From NCBI RefSeq assembly GCF_901686465.1, contig NZ_LR594487.1, positions 2,387,020 through 2,451,019 on the forward strand: a stretch of DNA of 64,000 nt, in the 5' to 3' direction. The notes beneath the pieces are model-generated. The model did no database searches, was not told where the DNA came from, and saw only the letters and a program-made list of their open reading frames with translations. This document shows, piece after piece, positions 30,171-39,734 of this stretch. This stretch comes from Halorubrum sp. DM2. GTDB taxonomy: Archaea; Halobacteriota; Halobacteria; Halobacteriales; Haloferacaceae. The translations under genes and the position numbers were made by a program. Every line of letters starts with the position of its first letter. Position 1 is the first letter of the stretch.

Positions 30171-30359
30171 TTATCGCCACTCGTCGCGCGGAACGCAGTC
30201 GGACTCGCGGACCGTGACCCACCGGGTCGTCCGCTCGTCCGGGTCGACGTCCCGCTCGAAGAACGTCACCTCGCCGGTGCCGTCGTCGTCATCGGTCCGT
30301 TTACAGACGAGTTCCGGCGACCCGTCGCGAACACGTGCGGATGACGTGGACGTGGACAT
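30171..30359 (-). CDS. Small haloarchaeal protein (62 aa), DUF7511-like
   Basis: A 62-residue acidic protein: a short Ser/Thr-rich start, then LVCKRTDDDDGTGEVTFFER and a closing RTTRWVTVRESDCVPRDEWR. The pattern of a small beta sheet with Asp-rich turns and a conserved TTRW-T segment resembles the haloarchaeal DUF7511 family (from memory). It stands alone between repeat copy 1 and hisF. Function unknown. Confidence 0.7.
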   Translation of the reverse strand: MSTSTSSARVRDGSPELVCKRTDDDDGTGEVTFFERDVDPDERTTRWVTVRESDCVPRDEWR

Positions 30360-30443
30360 ACGTCACGATTCGCGCTCCGTCTGATAATAACTGTTGGTTT
30401 CGACCGCTGAAAAAGGAACACTACGAAGGTAGTGAACGCTCCG

Positions 30444-31262
30444 TCAGCGCCTGACCGGGACGCCGCGCTCGTCGAGGTACGCCTTCGTCTCCTCGATGGA
30501 GTAGTCGCCGAAGTGGAAGATGGAGGCCGCCAGCCCGGCGTCCGCGTTCGCCTCGGTGAACACCTCGTACATGTCCTCGGGGCTCCCGCAGCCGGAGGAG
30601 GCGATGAGGGGGGTCGACACCGCCTCGCCGACCGCCTTCATCAGGGGCACGTCGTAGCCGTCCTTCGTCCCGTCCTTGTCGATGGAGTTGACGAACAGCT
30701 CGCCCGCGCCGCGCTCCTCGGCCTCCTGCGCCCACGAGACGGCGTCGATCCCGGTGCCCTCGCGGCCGCCCTTCTTCGTGCACTCGAACCACACCGTCTC
30801 GCCGTCCTCGTCCTCGTAGAAGTGCTCGCCGGCGTCGTCGTACCGCCGCCGCGCGTCGACGGAGATGACGATGCACTGGCTGCCGAACGCGGCCGCGCCC
30901 TCGTCGATGAGTTCGGGGCGTTCGAGGGCCCCGGTCGTGATCGACACCTTGTCCGCGCCCGCCCGGAGCGTCTCCTTGATGTCCGCCTTCGTCCGGATCC
31001 CCCCGCCGACCGTCAGCGGGATGAAACACTCGTCGGCGACCGCGTTGACGACGTCGAGCATCGTCTCGCGGCCCTCCGCGCTGGCGGTGATGTCGAGGAA
31101 GACGAACTCGTCTGCCCCCGCCGCGTTGTACTTCTTCGCCAGCTCGACGGGGTCGCCGGTGTACTCCAAGTTCTCGAAGTTGACGCCGGTGTACACCGCG
31201 GCGTCGCCCTCCTCGTCGAGGTCGACGTCGATACAGGGGATAATGCGCTTCGTGAGTCCCAT
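30444..31262 (-). CDS. hisF: Imidazole glycerol phosphate synthase, cyclase subunit
   Basis: A 272-residue TIM-barrel cyclase that, with HisH, forms IGP and AICAR in histidine synthesis. Conserved: [10 protein letters not shown] with the catalytic Asp at residue 12, [16 protein letters not shown], and [10 protein letters not shown] with the second Asp; the phosphate site is in [12 protein letters not shown]. The insertion [19 protein letters not shown] and a slightly extended C-terminus are typical of haloarchaeal versions. No other his gene lies nearby. Confidence 0.96.
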   Translation of the reverse strand: MGLTKRIIPCIDVDLDEEGDAAVYTGVNFENLEYTGDPVELAKKYNAAGADEFVFLDITASAEGRETMLDVVNAVADECFIPLTVGGGIRTKADIKETLRAGADKVSITTGALERPELIDEGAAAFGSQCIVISVDARRRYDDAGEHFYEDEDGETVWFECTKKGGREGTGIDAVSWAQEAEERGAGELFVNSIDKDGTKDGYDVPLMKAVGEAVSTPLIASSGCGSPEDMYEVFTEANADAGLAASIFHFGDYSIEETKAYLDERGVPVRR

Positions 31263-31364
31263 TCGTTGCCGGAGCGTTGGCCGTCGGCCGGGTTAAAAGG
31301 CGCGGGGCGCGCTCGTCGGGGGCCGCGAACGCGCCACTACTCGTCGGGGGCCACGGACGCGACC

Positions 31365-32396
31365 TCACTCGGCGTCGTCGATCTCGGTCGTCGCCGCCTC
31401 GGTCCCGCCCGACTGTTCCCGCCTGTCGTACTTCGCGACGGCGCGGTCCGCGCGCGTCGAGACGCCGTTCGGGTTCCGCGCGGGGCTCCGGTCCCGCCGC
31501 CGCGCGACCAGTCCGTCGGAGCTCCCGCCGGTGAGGCCCAACAGCACGTCGCGGCCCGTCGCGGCCCACCGCGAGGGTGTCGACTCGCCGCGCGCCACGT
31601 CTCGGCCCGCGTCGAGCGCGTCGCCCAGGGCGTGCGACCCCGTTCGGAGGAGGACCGTCGGCCGCACGCCGTAGTTCTTCAACAGCCGGTAGGCGAGCGC
31701 TCGGTACTTCCAGCCCCACTCGTGGGCGCTCCGCCCGCCGTCGGCGGCGGTCGGGTTCGGGAGCTCCTTCCGCGCGGACAGGTCCGGTCGCCACGCCACC
31801 TCGCGGTCCATGCGCGCGAGCCGGTGGGCGGCGTCGCGCGCGCCGCCGACCCGGAGGTACTCGTCGAAGCCGTCGAGGTCGCGCAGGGCGTCCCGTCGGA
31901 AGGCGACGTTGCCGCCCTCGAAGTAGGTGACGTCTCGACCCGCGATCCGGCTGCGCTCCGGCTCGTCCGGGCCGTCGGCGTCCGTGCCCTCCGGGATCTC
32001 CGGCCCGACCCCCTCGCCGAAGTCGGTGTCGGCGGAAGGCGTCTCGCCCGGCGGGATCGGCGTCACCGGTCCCGAGACCACGGGGGCCGCGTCGAGACCG
32101 GCCGCGACCGCGTCGCGCCAGCCGGTCTCGATCCGGTTGTCGTAATCGACCAGGGCGACCGCGTCGCCCGTCGCGGCCTCGATGCCGGCGTTGCGGGCGA
32201 CGTTCACCGTCCGGTCGGAGATCTCGACTAACACGTCCACGTCGTCGCGGTCGCGAACCATGCCGGTCGTGCCGTCGGCCGAGGGACCGTTGACGACGAT
32301 CACCTCGGCGTCGGGGGCCTCGGCCGCCAGCGCGTCGAGGCAGGCGGCCAACCGGTCCCGACCGTTGAGCGTCGGGACGACGACCGAGAGGTCCAT
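31365..32396 (-). CDS. Glycosyltransferase family 2 protein
   Basis: A 343-residue GT-A fold transferase. It has the N-terminal nucleotide-sugar domain DLSVVVPTLNGRDRLAACL, the GPSADGTTG loop, NVARNAGIEAATGD, and a metal-binding acidic motif LVDYDNRI. A second half (about 170-290, GGNVAFRRDAL, GGARDAAHRLARM) fits an acceptor domain. No membrane helix is evident. The likely role is in cell-surface glycan or protein glycosylation, but the acceptor is unknown. Its promoter region is invaded by a PATE-type element. Confidence 0.88.
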   Translation of the reverse strand: MDLSVVVPTLNGRDRLAACLDALAAEAPDAEVIVVNGPSADGTTGMVRDRDDVDVLVEISDRTVNVARNAGIEAATGDAVALVDYDNRIETGWRDAVAAGLDAAPVVSGPVTPIPPGETPSADTDFGEGVGPEIPEGTDADGPDEPERSRIAGRDVTYFEGGNVAFRRDALRDLDGFDEYLRVGGARDAAHRLARMDREVAWRPDLSARKELPNPTAADGGRSAHEWGWKYRALAYRLLKNYGVRPTVLLRTGSHALGDALDAGRDVARGESTPSRWAATGRDVLLGLTGGSSDGLVARRRDRSPARNPNGVSTRADRAVAKYDRREQSGGTEAATTEIDDAE

Positions 32397-32435
32397 ACGC
32401 TCTGTTATCGGAGCGAGAGGGTAAAAAGGACTGCG

Positions 32436-32696
<261 letters not shown>

Positions 32697-32789
32697 AGGC
32701 GTCGACGCGCGAGGAGCGGACAGCGGCGGCTCGGTGGTCGGTGAATCGAAGGCGACGGAAATATGCGGAGTTCGGAGCCGGTGGGGCGG
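32697..32789. other. Remainder of 32397-32789 gap
   Basis: The gap between the glycosyltransferase start and the DUF3194 stop is filled mainly by PATE copy A. The flanks hold nothing recognisable apart from short promoter DNA for the glycosyltransferase (AGGGTAAAAAGG, about 32409-32420 on the plus strand). Confidence 0.5.
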
Positions 32790-33074
32790 CTACTCCGCGA
32801 ACAGCTCGTCGACCGCCTCGCCGGCGGTCTCGACCGCCTCCTGCGCGACCGCCTCCCGGTCTGGGTCCGCGTCCTCGGGGGCGTTGAGGTAGACGTCGAC
32901 GTCGAGGACGCCCTCCTCGAACGTGACGGTGATGTCGAGGTCCGTCACCGCCGATTGGTCGTAGTGTTTGAACACGATCCCCTCGGCCGCCTCCGCGGCG
33001 GTGCGGACGACCTCGTCGTCGTCCGGCCCGTCCGCGTCGATCGACTCTGAGGCGTCGCTCGTGTCGTCGGTCAC
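32790..33074 (-). CDS. DUF3194 family protein
   Basis: A 94-residue protein with a disordered acidic N-terminus (about 1-20), then VRTAAEAAEGIVF and a beta segment DITVTFEEGVLDVDVYL followed by a helix. It is the last gene of the minus-strand cluster rpl37ae-rpoP-pcc1-prefoldin beta-DUF3194, 4 nt behind prefoldin beta. DUF3194 typically neighbours prefoldin beta in euryarchaea; its function is not known. Confidence 0.85.
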   Translation of the reverse strand: MTDDTSDASESIDADGPDDDEVVRTAAEAAEGIVFKHYDQSAVTDLDITVTFEEGVLDVDVYLNAPEDADPDREAVAQEAVETAGEAVDELFAE

Positions 33075-33078
33075 GGCC

Positions 33079-33477
33079 TTACGCGCCGCCAGCGCCCGGG
33101 CCGCCCGGTCCCATCGGGCCGCCGCCGCCCGCGCCGCCCTGAAGCATCTGCTGGAGCTCGCTCTGAAGCTCGTCGAACTGTTCTTCGACGCGCTCCTCCT
33201 GCTTTTCGAGCTGCTCGACGCGGACTTCGAGCGACTCGACCTTGTTCTCTAAGTCGTCGTAGGCGGACTCGTAGTCCGTCTCGACGAGGACCTCGCCGAT
33301 CTCTCGGTACATCCCCGCGTCCTCGTCGACATCTTCGAGGGCGTCGAGGGCGGTCTTCGACTCGTTCAAGGCGGACTGCGCCTGCTCTTTCTGCTCGGAG
33401 ACCTGCTGGGCCGTCTCCTGAAGCTCCTGCAGCTCCTCTATCTTCTCCTGTGCCTCGGGCGGCATGTTCCCTTGCAT
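33079..33477 (-). CDS. pfdB: Prefoldin subunit beta
   Basis: A 132-residue chaperone subunit. Two long coiled-coil helices (about 5-50 and 70-112) flank a short beta hairpin segment ([15 protein letters not shown]), the prefoldin beta arrangement. A Gly/Pro-rich tail ([15 protein letters not shown]) closes it. It forms the hexameric prefoldin with alpha subunits and delivers unfolded proteins to the thermosome. It lies within the conserved pcc1/rpoP cluster. Confidence 0.95.
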   Translation of the reverse strand: MQGNMPPEAQEKIEELQELQETAQQVSEQKEQAQSALNESKTALDALEDVDEDAGMYREIGEVLVETDYESAYDDLENKVESLEVRVEQLEKQEERVEEQFDELQSELQQMLQGGAGGGGPMGPGGPGAGGA

Positions 33478-33579
33478 GGACGGAACGACGCGGCCCGGAC
33501 GGAAAAACCCCCGACTTCTCCGACGACGGCCAATGCGGGCGTGACAGCCCCGGAAGAGGCCGTTATCGGTGTCTCCGCG

Positions 33580-33843
33580 CTACCCCCGATCGGGCCTCCC
33601 CCCGACGCGCTCGGCGACCGCGACGAGCCGCGACCAGCTGTTGACGCCGGCGCGGAGGGCGACGAGGTCGTCGGCGCGCACCCGGACGCGGACCGCGGTG
33701 CCGTCGCGGTCGACGGTCGCGGTCGAGCGGGCGTCGTCGATTTCGCCCACTTCGGGACCGAGCGCGTCGGCCACGACGCGAGCGCGTCGCTCGGAGGGGT
33801 AGGTAACGGAGAGGACCGTCTCGTGTGGTCGCGTCGCCGTCAC
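33580..33843 (-). CDS. pcc1: KEOPS complex subunit Pcc1
   Basis: An 87-residue protein with the Pcc1 pattern: beta strand ETVLSVTYPSERRARVVADAL, then ATVDRDGTAVRVRVRADDLVALRAGVNSWSRL. Pcc1 is the dimerising subunit of KEOPS, which makes the t6A modification at position 37 of ANN-decoding tRNAs. It sits between rpoP and prefoldin beta in the usual archaeal order. Confidence 0.9.
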   Translation of the reverse strand: MTATRPHETVLSVTYPSERRARVVADALGPEVGEIDDARSTATVDRDGTAVRVRVRADDLVALRAGVNSWSRLVAVAERVGGRPDRG

Positions 33844-33863
33844 GGTCCGGAGAGAAAGCGGCG

Positions 33864-33998
33864 TTACTCGACGTTGACTTCCTTGACGTCGCCGCCGCGT
33901 TCCTTCAGGAGGACGCGGTGGCCGCAGTACGGACAGCGCACGCCGCCGTACTCGTCGAGGGTGACGTCGCGCTTACAGCGGGAGCACTTGTAGCTCAT
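33864..33998 (-). CDS. rpoP: DNA-directed RNA polymerase subunit P
   Basis: A 44-residue zinc-binding RNA polymerase subunit (Rpb12 homologue). Two CxxC pairs, CSRC and CPYC, form the zinc site, followed by [10 protein letters not shown]. The start at 33998 gives the conserved MSYKCSRC; its stop is 20 nt from pcc1 and its start 4 nt from the rpl37ae stop. Confidence 0.95.
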
Positions 33999-34002
33999 CG
34001 TC

Positions 34003-34269
34003 CTATTCCTCGTCGGCGAGCGCGGCGCGGATGGAGCGGCGGACGGTGCGACCGCCGGGCGTCTCGGGGCGGTACGCGCCGCCCGTGAACGTCTCGCCGG
34101 TCTCCTCGTTGACCCAGATGCCGGTACCCTTGCGCGTGACGTCGTCGCCGTCGACGGTCGCGTTGCGCATCTCCGCTTCGATGTCCTGGACCCGCTTGCG
34201 CGCGACCCGGCCGTAGCGGGCACCGAATCGGCCCGCACTTCCGGTGCTTCGTGCCTTGTCCTCAGCCAT
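34003..34269 (-). CDS. rpl37ae: Ribosomal protein L37Ae (cysteine-free form)
   Basis: An 88-residue large-subunit protein recognised by [32 protein letters not shown] and [11 protein letters not shown]37Ae normally binds zinc through four cysteines flanking GTGIW; here that stretch reads [20 protein letters not shown] and the protein contains no cysteine at all, so it cannot form the zinc site. The fold is presumably kept by other contacts. It is first gene of the rpoP-pcc1-prefoldin operon. Confidence 0.93.
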
Positions 34270-34507
34270 AGTGAGTCCGTCTACCGCCAGCGCGGGTAAA
34301 AAGGCTACGAGTCGCAGCGGGCGACACGGCCGCGAGCCGCGTCGGCCCGCGCCGTCCGGCCGGGTTCGTTACCGCCGCGAGAATCCGAAGTATTTTTATT
34401 GAAGACAGAACGGCCGATACGCGACGCACGTCGGTCCTGAAACCGTCTCGATGCCGTTTCTTCGTCGTAGGGTTTTATACTGTGTATCCCCTTACAACTG
34501 TAGCTCC

Positions 34508-35956
34508 ATGTCTATCGAAGACCCTCAAGAGGCAGCGACCGCGCCCGTCGAAGTACTCCACGTCGACGACGATCCGTCGGTGCTCGATCTGACCGAATCC
34601 TTCCTCGACGCGGAGCTGGACGGGGTCGCGGTCACGACGACGACCGAGCCTGAGGGGGTGATCGACCACCTCGCGGCCGGGACGTTCCACTGCGTGATCA
34701 GCGATTACGACATGCCGGGCCGCGACGGGCTGGAGGTGCTCTGTGACGTGCGAGACGAGTACCCGGACCTCCCGTTCATCCTGTACACCGGGAAGGGGAG
34801 CGAAGAGATCGCCGCCGAGGCGATCAACGCCGGAGTCACCGGCTACCTTCAGAAGGGCGGCCCGGACCAGATCCGACGGCTCGCCAACCGGGTTGAGCAC
34901 GCGGCGGTGGAGTACCGGAGCCAGATCGAGTCCGAGCGGTACTCGACGGTTCTGAAGGCGCTCGACTACCCGATATACGTCGTCAACGAGGACGCCGAGT
35001 TCGAGTACGTCAACGAGCCGTTCGTCGATCTCACCGGGTACGACCGCGAGGAGATAATCGGGAGCTCGCCGGGGTTGATCAAGACCGAATCGGACGTGAA
35101 GAAGGCGAACGAGAAGCTCGCGGAGATCGTGTCGTCGACGGGACCGGAGAGACGGAAGTTCAGCGTCGACATCCGGTCAAAGGACGGGAAGGAAATCCCG
35201 TGTTACGACCACATGGCGGCGTTACCGTTCGACGAGGAGTTCCGGGGATCCGTCGGCATCCTCCGGGACGCCTCCGAGGAACAGCGGCGGCGCGAGGAGC
35301 TACTCCGGCAGAACGAGCGGTTAGAGGAGTTCACCTCGGTGGTGTCCCACGACCTCCGGACGCCGCTGAACAACGCCGAGGCCGCGGCGGAGTTGGCCCG
35401 ACTGGACGGCGACGAGGAACACTTCGACCGGCTCGCGTCGGAACACGAACGGATGGAGCAGATGATCCGAGACCTGCTGCGGCTCGCCCGCAACGGACGG
35501 ACGGTGTCGGAGACGGAGCCCGTCGACGTGGGTGCGGTCGCGTCGGAGGCGTGGAAGTCGTTCGGCTGTCCGACCGACGAGCTCGAACTGCCCGACGGTG
35601 AGCTGGTCGTCGAGGGCGATTCCGCCCGGGTCCGACAGCTGATCGAGAACCTTCTGCGCAACGCCGTCGACCACGGGCAGTCCCCGGTGACGGTGCGCGT
35701 CCGCGAACACGCCGGCGGGTTCCACGTCGAGGACGACGGTCCGGGGATCGACGAGGACATGGTCGACGCGGTGTTCGAGCCGGGGTTCACGACCGCGTCC
35801 GACGGCACCGGGTTCGGACTGACGATCGTCAAACGGATCGCCGACGCGCACGGGTGGGCGGTCGACGTGACGGAGAGCGACGCGGGCGGCGCTCGGTTCG
35901 AGTTCGCGGTCGACGCGAAGGCGAACGCGTCGCTCGAAGAGCCGCACGTCGTCTGA
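34508..35956 (+). CDS. Hybrid receiver-PAS-histidine kinase
   Basis: A 482-residue signal-transduction protein: receiver domain (about 14-130, acceptor Asp in CVISDYDMPG), PAS domain (about 135-255), HisKA dimerisation domain with the phosphorylatable His in SVVSHDLRTPLNNAE, and HATPase with N-box LIENLLRNAVDHG, GFHVEDDGPGID and GTGFGLTIVKRI. No membrane helix, so a cytoplasmic sensor. The ATG at 34508 lies ~30 nt after the TATA-like TTTTATACT. No partner regulator is adjacent. Confidence 0.93.
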   Translation: MSIEDPQEAATAPVEVLHVDDDPSVLDLTESFLDAELDGVAVTTTTEPEGVIDHLAAGTFHCVISDYDMPGRDGLEVLCDVRDEYPDLPFILYTGKGSEEIAAEAINAGVTGYLQKGGPDQIRRLANRVEHAAVEYRSQIESERYSTVLKALDYPIYVVNEDAEFEYVNEPFVDLTGYDREEIIGSSPGLIKTESDVKKANEKLAEIVSSTGPERRKFSVDIRSKDGKEIPCYDHMAALPFDEEFRGSVGILRDASEEQRRREELLRQNERLEEFTSVVSHDLRTPLNNAEAAAELARLDGDEEHFDRLASEHERMEQMIRDLLRLARNGRTVSETEPVDVGAVASEAWKSFGCPTDELELPDGELVVEGDSARVRQLIENLLRNAVDHGQSPVTVRVREHAGGFHVEDDGPGIDEDMVDAVFEPGFTTASDGTGFGLTIVKRIADAHGWAVDVTESDAGGARFEFAVDAKANASLEEPHVV

Positions 35957-36095
35957 TTCGGGAGTTCTGTTTTCACGATTTCGCCGGTCTGGACTCCGAT
36001 CACGCACGTCGACCGCTCTCTCCGTCGTTCGGAGATGGGGAGACGCGTCTTTCGACCGCAACACATTTCACAACTGAGTAATACTACCGAGTTGT

Positions 36096-37031
36096 ATGGA
36101 CGGATTCAACGGCTTTGCGGACGTGAGCGAGACCGACGTAACGCGGGCTATCGGTACCGAGTGGACCGACGGCTTCTTAGACTTCACTGACTCCGAGGTC
36201 ATCGTTCTCGGGGGCGGTCCCTCCGGGCTGATGGCCGCGAAGGAGCTGGCCGAGCGCGGCGTGAAGGTGATGATCGTCGAGAAGAACAACTACCTCGGCG
36301 GCGGGTTCTGGCTCGGTGGGTTCCTGATGAACACGGTGACGGTCCGCGACCCCGCACAGGAGATCCTCGACGACCTCGACGTGGACTACGAGCCGGTCGA
36401 CGACGTCGACGGCCTCTACACCGCGCCGGGGCCGGAGGCCTGCTCCGGGCTGATCAAGGCGGCCTGCGACGCCGGCGCGCGCGTCCAGAACATGACCGAG
36501 TTCACCGACCTCGTCGTCCGCGAGGACCACCGCGTCGGCGGGATCGTGATGAACTGGACGCCGGTCCACGCGCTCCCGCGCGAGATCACCTGCGTCGACC
36601 CCATCGCGGTCGAGTCCGACCTCGTCATCGACGCGACCGGACACGACGCGGTCGCGATCAGCAAGCTCGACGAGCGCGGCGTGCTCTCCGCGCCCGGCAT
36701 CGAACACGCGAAAGAGCACAACACCGGGATGGACCAGACCGGCGACGGCGAGTACGGCGCGCCCGGCCACGACTCGCCCGGCCACGACTCGATGTGGGTG
36801 GGCGAGAGCGAGGACGCCGTGGTCGAACACACCGGCGTCGTCCACGACGGCCTGATCGCCTCCGGGATGGCGGTCGCGACCGCCCATGGCCTCCCGCGGA
36901 TGGGACCGACGTTCGGCGCGATGCTCGTCTCCGGAAAGAAGGCGGCGCAGACGGCGCTCGACGAACTCGGCTCCGACGCGCCCGAGGTCGAACTATCGAC
37001 CGGCGGCGCGCCCGCCCCCGCTGACGACTGA
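36096..37031 (+). CDS. thi4: Thiazole synthase Thi4 (ADP-thiazole synthase)
   Basis: A 311-residue flavin-type protein making the thiazole half of thiamine from NAD and glycine. Visible: the NAD-binding [19 protein letters not shown] (about 35-53), [11 protein letters not shown], and C-terminal [20 protein letters not shown]. The active-site position holds Cys166 (REITCVDP), as in the Haloferax volcanii homologue, where the equivalent cysteine is required, and unlike His-type methanogen enzymes. A TATA-like TAATACT ~20 nt upstream suggests a leaderless mRNA. Confidence 0.95.
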   Translation: MDGFNGFADVSETDVTRAIGTEWTDGFLDFTDSEVIVLGGGPSGLMAAKELAERGVKVMIVEKNNYLGGGFWLGGFLMNTVTVRDPAQEILDDLDVDYEPVDDVDGLYTAPGPEACSGLIKAACDAGARVQNMTEFTDLVVREDHRVGGIVMNWTPVHALPREITCVDPIAVESDLVIDATGHDAVAISKLDERGVLSAPGIEHAKEHNTGMDQTGDGEYGAPGHDSPGHDSMWVGESEDAVVEHTGVVHDGLIASGMAVATAHGLPRMGPTFGAMLVSGKKAAQTALDELGSDAPEVELSTGGAPAPADD

Positions 37032-37133
37032 GACGCGGATCGCGGTTCCGAGATCAGATCGGAACGATCGGCGAGATCCACCCCCTTCCGGCCCTCCAGC
37101 CGCTCGCTACGACGTAGTCGCTACCGATGCTCT

Positions 37134-37394
37134 GACCGAGACCGCCGAAGCCCCAGCCGCGAGGACTCGCGCACCTCGCTGCGCGCTTCAGTCGTTCGCT
37201 TCGCTCACTCCTTCCAGTGCTTACGTCGGTGTGCTTCGTCCTCGCGGCTGCCCCTTCGATTCCCGCCCCGCGACAGCACCGCACCTCACGCCTCCCCAGC
37301 CTCGTCGGTCGCCTCCGCGTTGCTCCGGCGACTGACTCCCTCGCGCGGCGCTCCTCGCGCCAATAAAAGGGCGCTCGGAGGCGCGCGCCACCGC
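37134..37394 (-). repeat. Dispersed structured element, copy 2
   Basis: Reverse-orientation copy in the thi4-pyk gap. Hairpin arms (plus coordinates): C 37154-37166/37238-37250 (13 bp, CAGCCGCGAGGAC/GTCCTCGCGGCTG), B 37308-37313/37327-37332, A 37357-37361/37370-37374 (GCGCC/GGCGC) with an AATAAAAG loop. The linking blocks CCTCCCCAGCCTCGTCG and CTGCCCCTTCGATTC are the complements of those in copies 1 and 3. The remainder of the 490-nt gap (37032-37133, 37395-37522) shows only the pyk promoter area. Confidence 0.85.
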
Positions 37395-37522
37395 GGATTT
37401 CGGTCTGCCTCGTCGCGGCGTCTGTGGGTATGACCGTCTCGTGGTCGCTGTTCCTCACGAACGTTCACTTGGGAACGATTCAATCGTGGCCCTTTTTCCG
37501 CCCCTGCGCCGAACCCGGCGGT

Positions 37523-39280
37523 ATGCGCAATGCCAAGATCGTCTGTACGATCGGTCCCGCCTCGGACGACCGGGACACGATCCGCGACCTCGCGGAGGCG
37601 GGGATGTCCGTCGTCCGACTCAACGCCAGCCACGGAACGACCGACCACCGGGAGACGGTGATCGAGCGCGCCCGGACCGTCGACGACGAGATCGACGACC
37701 CGCTCGCGGTGATGGTCGACCTGAAGGGACCGGAGGTCAGGACCGCCGAGATCGACGAACCGATCGAACTCCCGACCGACTCCGAGGTCGCCTTCGTCGA
37801 GGGCGACGACGCGACACCCGAGCGAGTCGGTCTCTCCCACTCCATCGCGGCCGCCGGATCGGGCGACACGATCCTCTTAGACGACGGCCGGATCGAGTGT
37901 CGCGTCGAACGCGTCGACGGCGAGACCGTGGTCGCAACGGTCGTCTCCGGCGGGACGCTGAAGTCGCGAAAGGGCGTGAACCTCCCGGGCGTCGCCATCG
38001 ACGTCGACCTGATCACCCCCGAGGACGAGGCCGAACTCGACCTCGCGGCGCGCACCGACGCGGACTTCGTCGCCGCCTCGTTCGTGCGCGACGCCGACGA
38101 CGTCTACCAGATCGCCGACGAGCTGGAGGCCCGCGGCGGCGACGACATCCCGATCGTCGCCAAGATCGAACGCGCCGGCGCGGTCGAGAACTTGGAGGGG
38201 ATCGTCGACGCCGCCGACGGCGTGATGGTCGCCCGCGGCGACCTCGGCGTCGAGTGCCCCCTTGAGGACGTGCCCGTGATTCAAAAGCGGATCATCCGCA
38301 GCTGCGTCAACGAGGGCGTCCCGGTCATCACCGCGACGGAGATGCTCGACTCGATGGTCTCCTCGCGGCGGCCGACCCGCGCGGAGGCCTCCGACGTGGC
38401 CAACGCCGTCCTCGACGGCACCGACGCCGTAATGCTGTCGGGCGAGACCGCGGTCGGCGACGACCCCGTGAACGTCGTCGAGACGATGGACCGGATCGTC
38501 CGGCGGGTCGAGTCCAGCGACGAGTACGCCGAGACGCGCGAACAGCGCGTCCCGACCGCGGACGAGGGGTCCCGCACGGAAGCGCTGGCGCGCTCGGCGC
38601 GCTACCTCGCGCGCGACATCGGTGCCTCGACGGTCGTCGCCGTCTCCGAGTCGGGCTTCACCGCGCGCAAGACCGCCATGTTCCGACCGGGCGTCCCGGT
38701 CGTCGCGACGACGCCGAACGACCGCGTCCGCCGGCAGCTCGCGCTCTCGTGGGGCGTCCGCCCCGTGTTGACCGAGTACGCGGACGACATGGAGGGGATC
38801 CTCGACAACGCGGTCGACGCCGCGCTCGACCGCGGCGGTGCCGCGTCCGGGGACACGCTCGTCGTCCTCTCCGGGATGCTCACCGAGTTCGAGGGGACGA
38901 ACACGACGAACACGCTGAAGGTCCACGTCGCCGCCGAGACGCTCGTGACCGGCAAGGCGGTCGTCGCCGGCCACGTCTCCGCCCCCGTCCACCGGACCGC
39001 GGACGGCGACATCGACGCGCTCCCTGACGGCTCCGTCGTCGCGCTCGGCCCCGACTTCGACGGCGAGTTCTCCGGCGACCTCGACCGGATCGCCGGCATC
39101 GTCGACGCCCGCGAGGGGATGACCGGCTACCCGGCCGTCGTCGCCCGCGAACTCGGCGTGCCGATGGTCTCCGGCGCTCGCCTGCCCGAGTCGGTCGCGG
39201 ACGGGACCGTCGTGACCCTCGACGGCGAGCGCGGCGTCGTGTACGACGGCGACGTGATCGCCGCCGCCCGGAAGCGGTAG
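37523..39280 (+). CDS. pyk: Pyruvate kinase
   Basis: A 585-residue glycolytic enzyme converting PEP and ADP to pyruvate and ATP. N-terminal KIVCTIGPASDD, LNASHGT, VDLKGPEVRT, the catalytic IVAKIERAGA and MVARGDLGVECPLEDV, and MLDSMV are all present. After the regular C-domain (to about residue 470) a ~110-residue PEP-utiliser-like swivelling domain follows (LVTGKAVVAGHVSAPV, VPMVSGARLP), as in Bacillus and other long pyruvate kinases. ATG 37523 gives the family start MRNAKIVCTIG; an upstream in-frame start would add 33 unlikely residues. Confidence 0.96.
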   Translation: MRNAKIVCTIGPASDDRDTIRDLAEAGMSVVRLNASHGTTDHRETVIERARTVDDEIDDPLAVMVDLKGPEVRTAEIDEPIELPTDSEVAFVEGDDATPERVGLSHSIAAAGSGDTILLDDGRIECRVERVDGETVVATVVSGGTLKSRKGVNLPGVAIDVDLITPEDEAELDLAARTDADFVAASFVRDADDVYQIADELEARGGDDIPIVAKIERAGAVENLEGIVDAADGVMVARGDLGVECPLEDVPVIQKRIIRSCVNEGVPVITATEMLDSMVSSRRPTRAEASDVANAVLDGTDAVMLSGETAVGDDPVNVVETMDRIVRRVESSDEYAETREQRVPTADEGSRTEALARSARYLARDIGASTVVAVSESGFTARKTAMFRPGVPVVATTPNDRVRRQLALSWGVRPVLTEYADDMEGILDNAVDAALDRGGAASGDTLVVLSGMLTEFEGTNTTNTLKVHVAAETLVTGKAVVAGHVSAPVHRTADGDIDALPDGSVVALGPDFDGEFSGDLDRIAGIVDAREGMTGYPAVVARELGVPMVSGARLPESVADGTVVTLDGERGVVYDGDVIAAARKR

Positions 39281-39355
39281 GCCCGCGTCCGCCCCGGCCG
39301 CGTCGATCCCCGCCGGCCCGCCAGCCATTTATCACGGAACCGCGTAGGTGCGTCC

Positions 39356-39649
39356 ATGAGCGACGAATCCGGCGACGGTGCCCGCGACGAGGGGCCGGCC
39401 GCCGACGCCGGCGACGACGCCCCGGTCTCGGGCGACAGGAGCCGAGCCAACGACGCCGGCGACGAGACCGACGGCGACGAGGGAGAGTGGCGCTTCGCGC
39501 TCGACGACGTCGGGCCGGACGGCGTCACCGAAGACACCGCCACGCCGGAGAGCGAGCCGATAGAGCCGGGGGACGTCACCCTCGAACACGCGGTCTTCGT
39601 CGTCCTCGGAGTCGCGCTCACGGTCGGCGTCCTAGTCGGCGGGTTCTGA
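39356..39649 (+). CDS. Small membrane-anchored acidic protein (97 aa, DUF7312-like)
   Basis: The first ~55 residues are disordered and acidic, a short conserved-looking segment WRFALDDVGPDG follows, and one C-terminal membrane helix (about residues 77-96, AVFVVLGVALTVGVLVGG) ends the protein. It resembles a haloarchaeal DUF7312-type protein (from memory). It follows pyk at 75 nt. Function unknown. Confidence 0.75.
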   Translation: MSDESGDGARDEGPAADAGDDAPVSGDRSRANDAGDETDGDEGEWRFALDDVGPDGVTEDTATPESEPIEPGDVTLEHAVFVVLGVALTVGVLVGGF

Positions 39650-39734
39650 TCGCGAGCGCCGCGGCCGCGCACCGACGCTTCGTGCCGCGACCGCGCGCAC
39701 CACCACTTATCAGGCCGCGGCCGTAGGACCGAAC

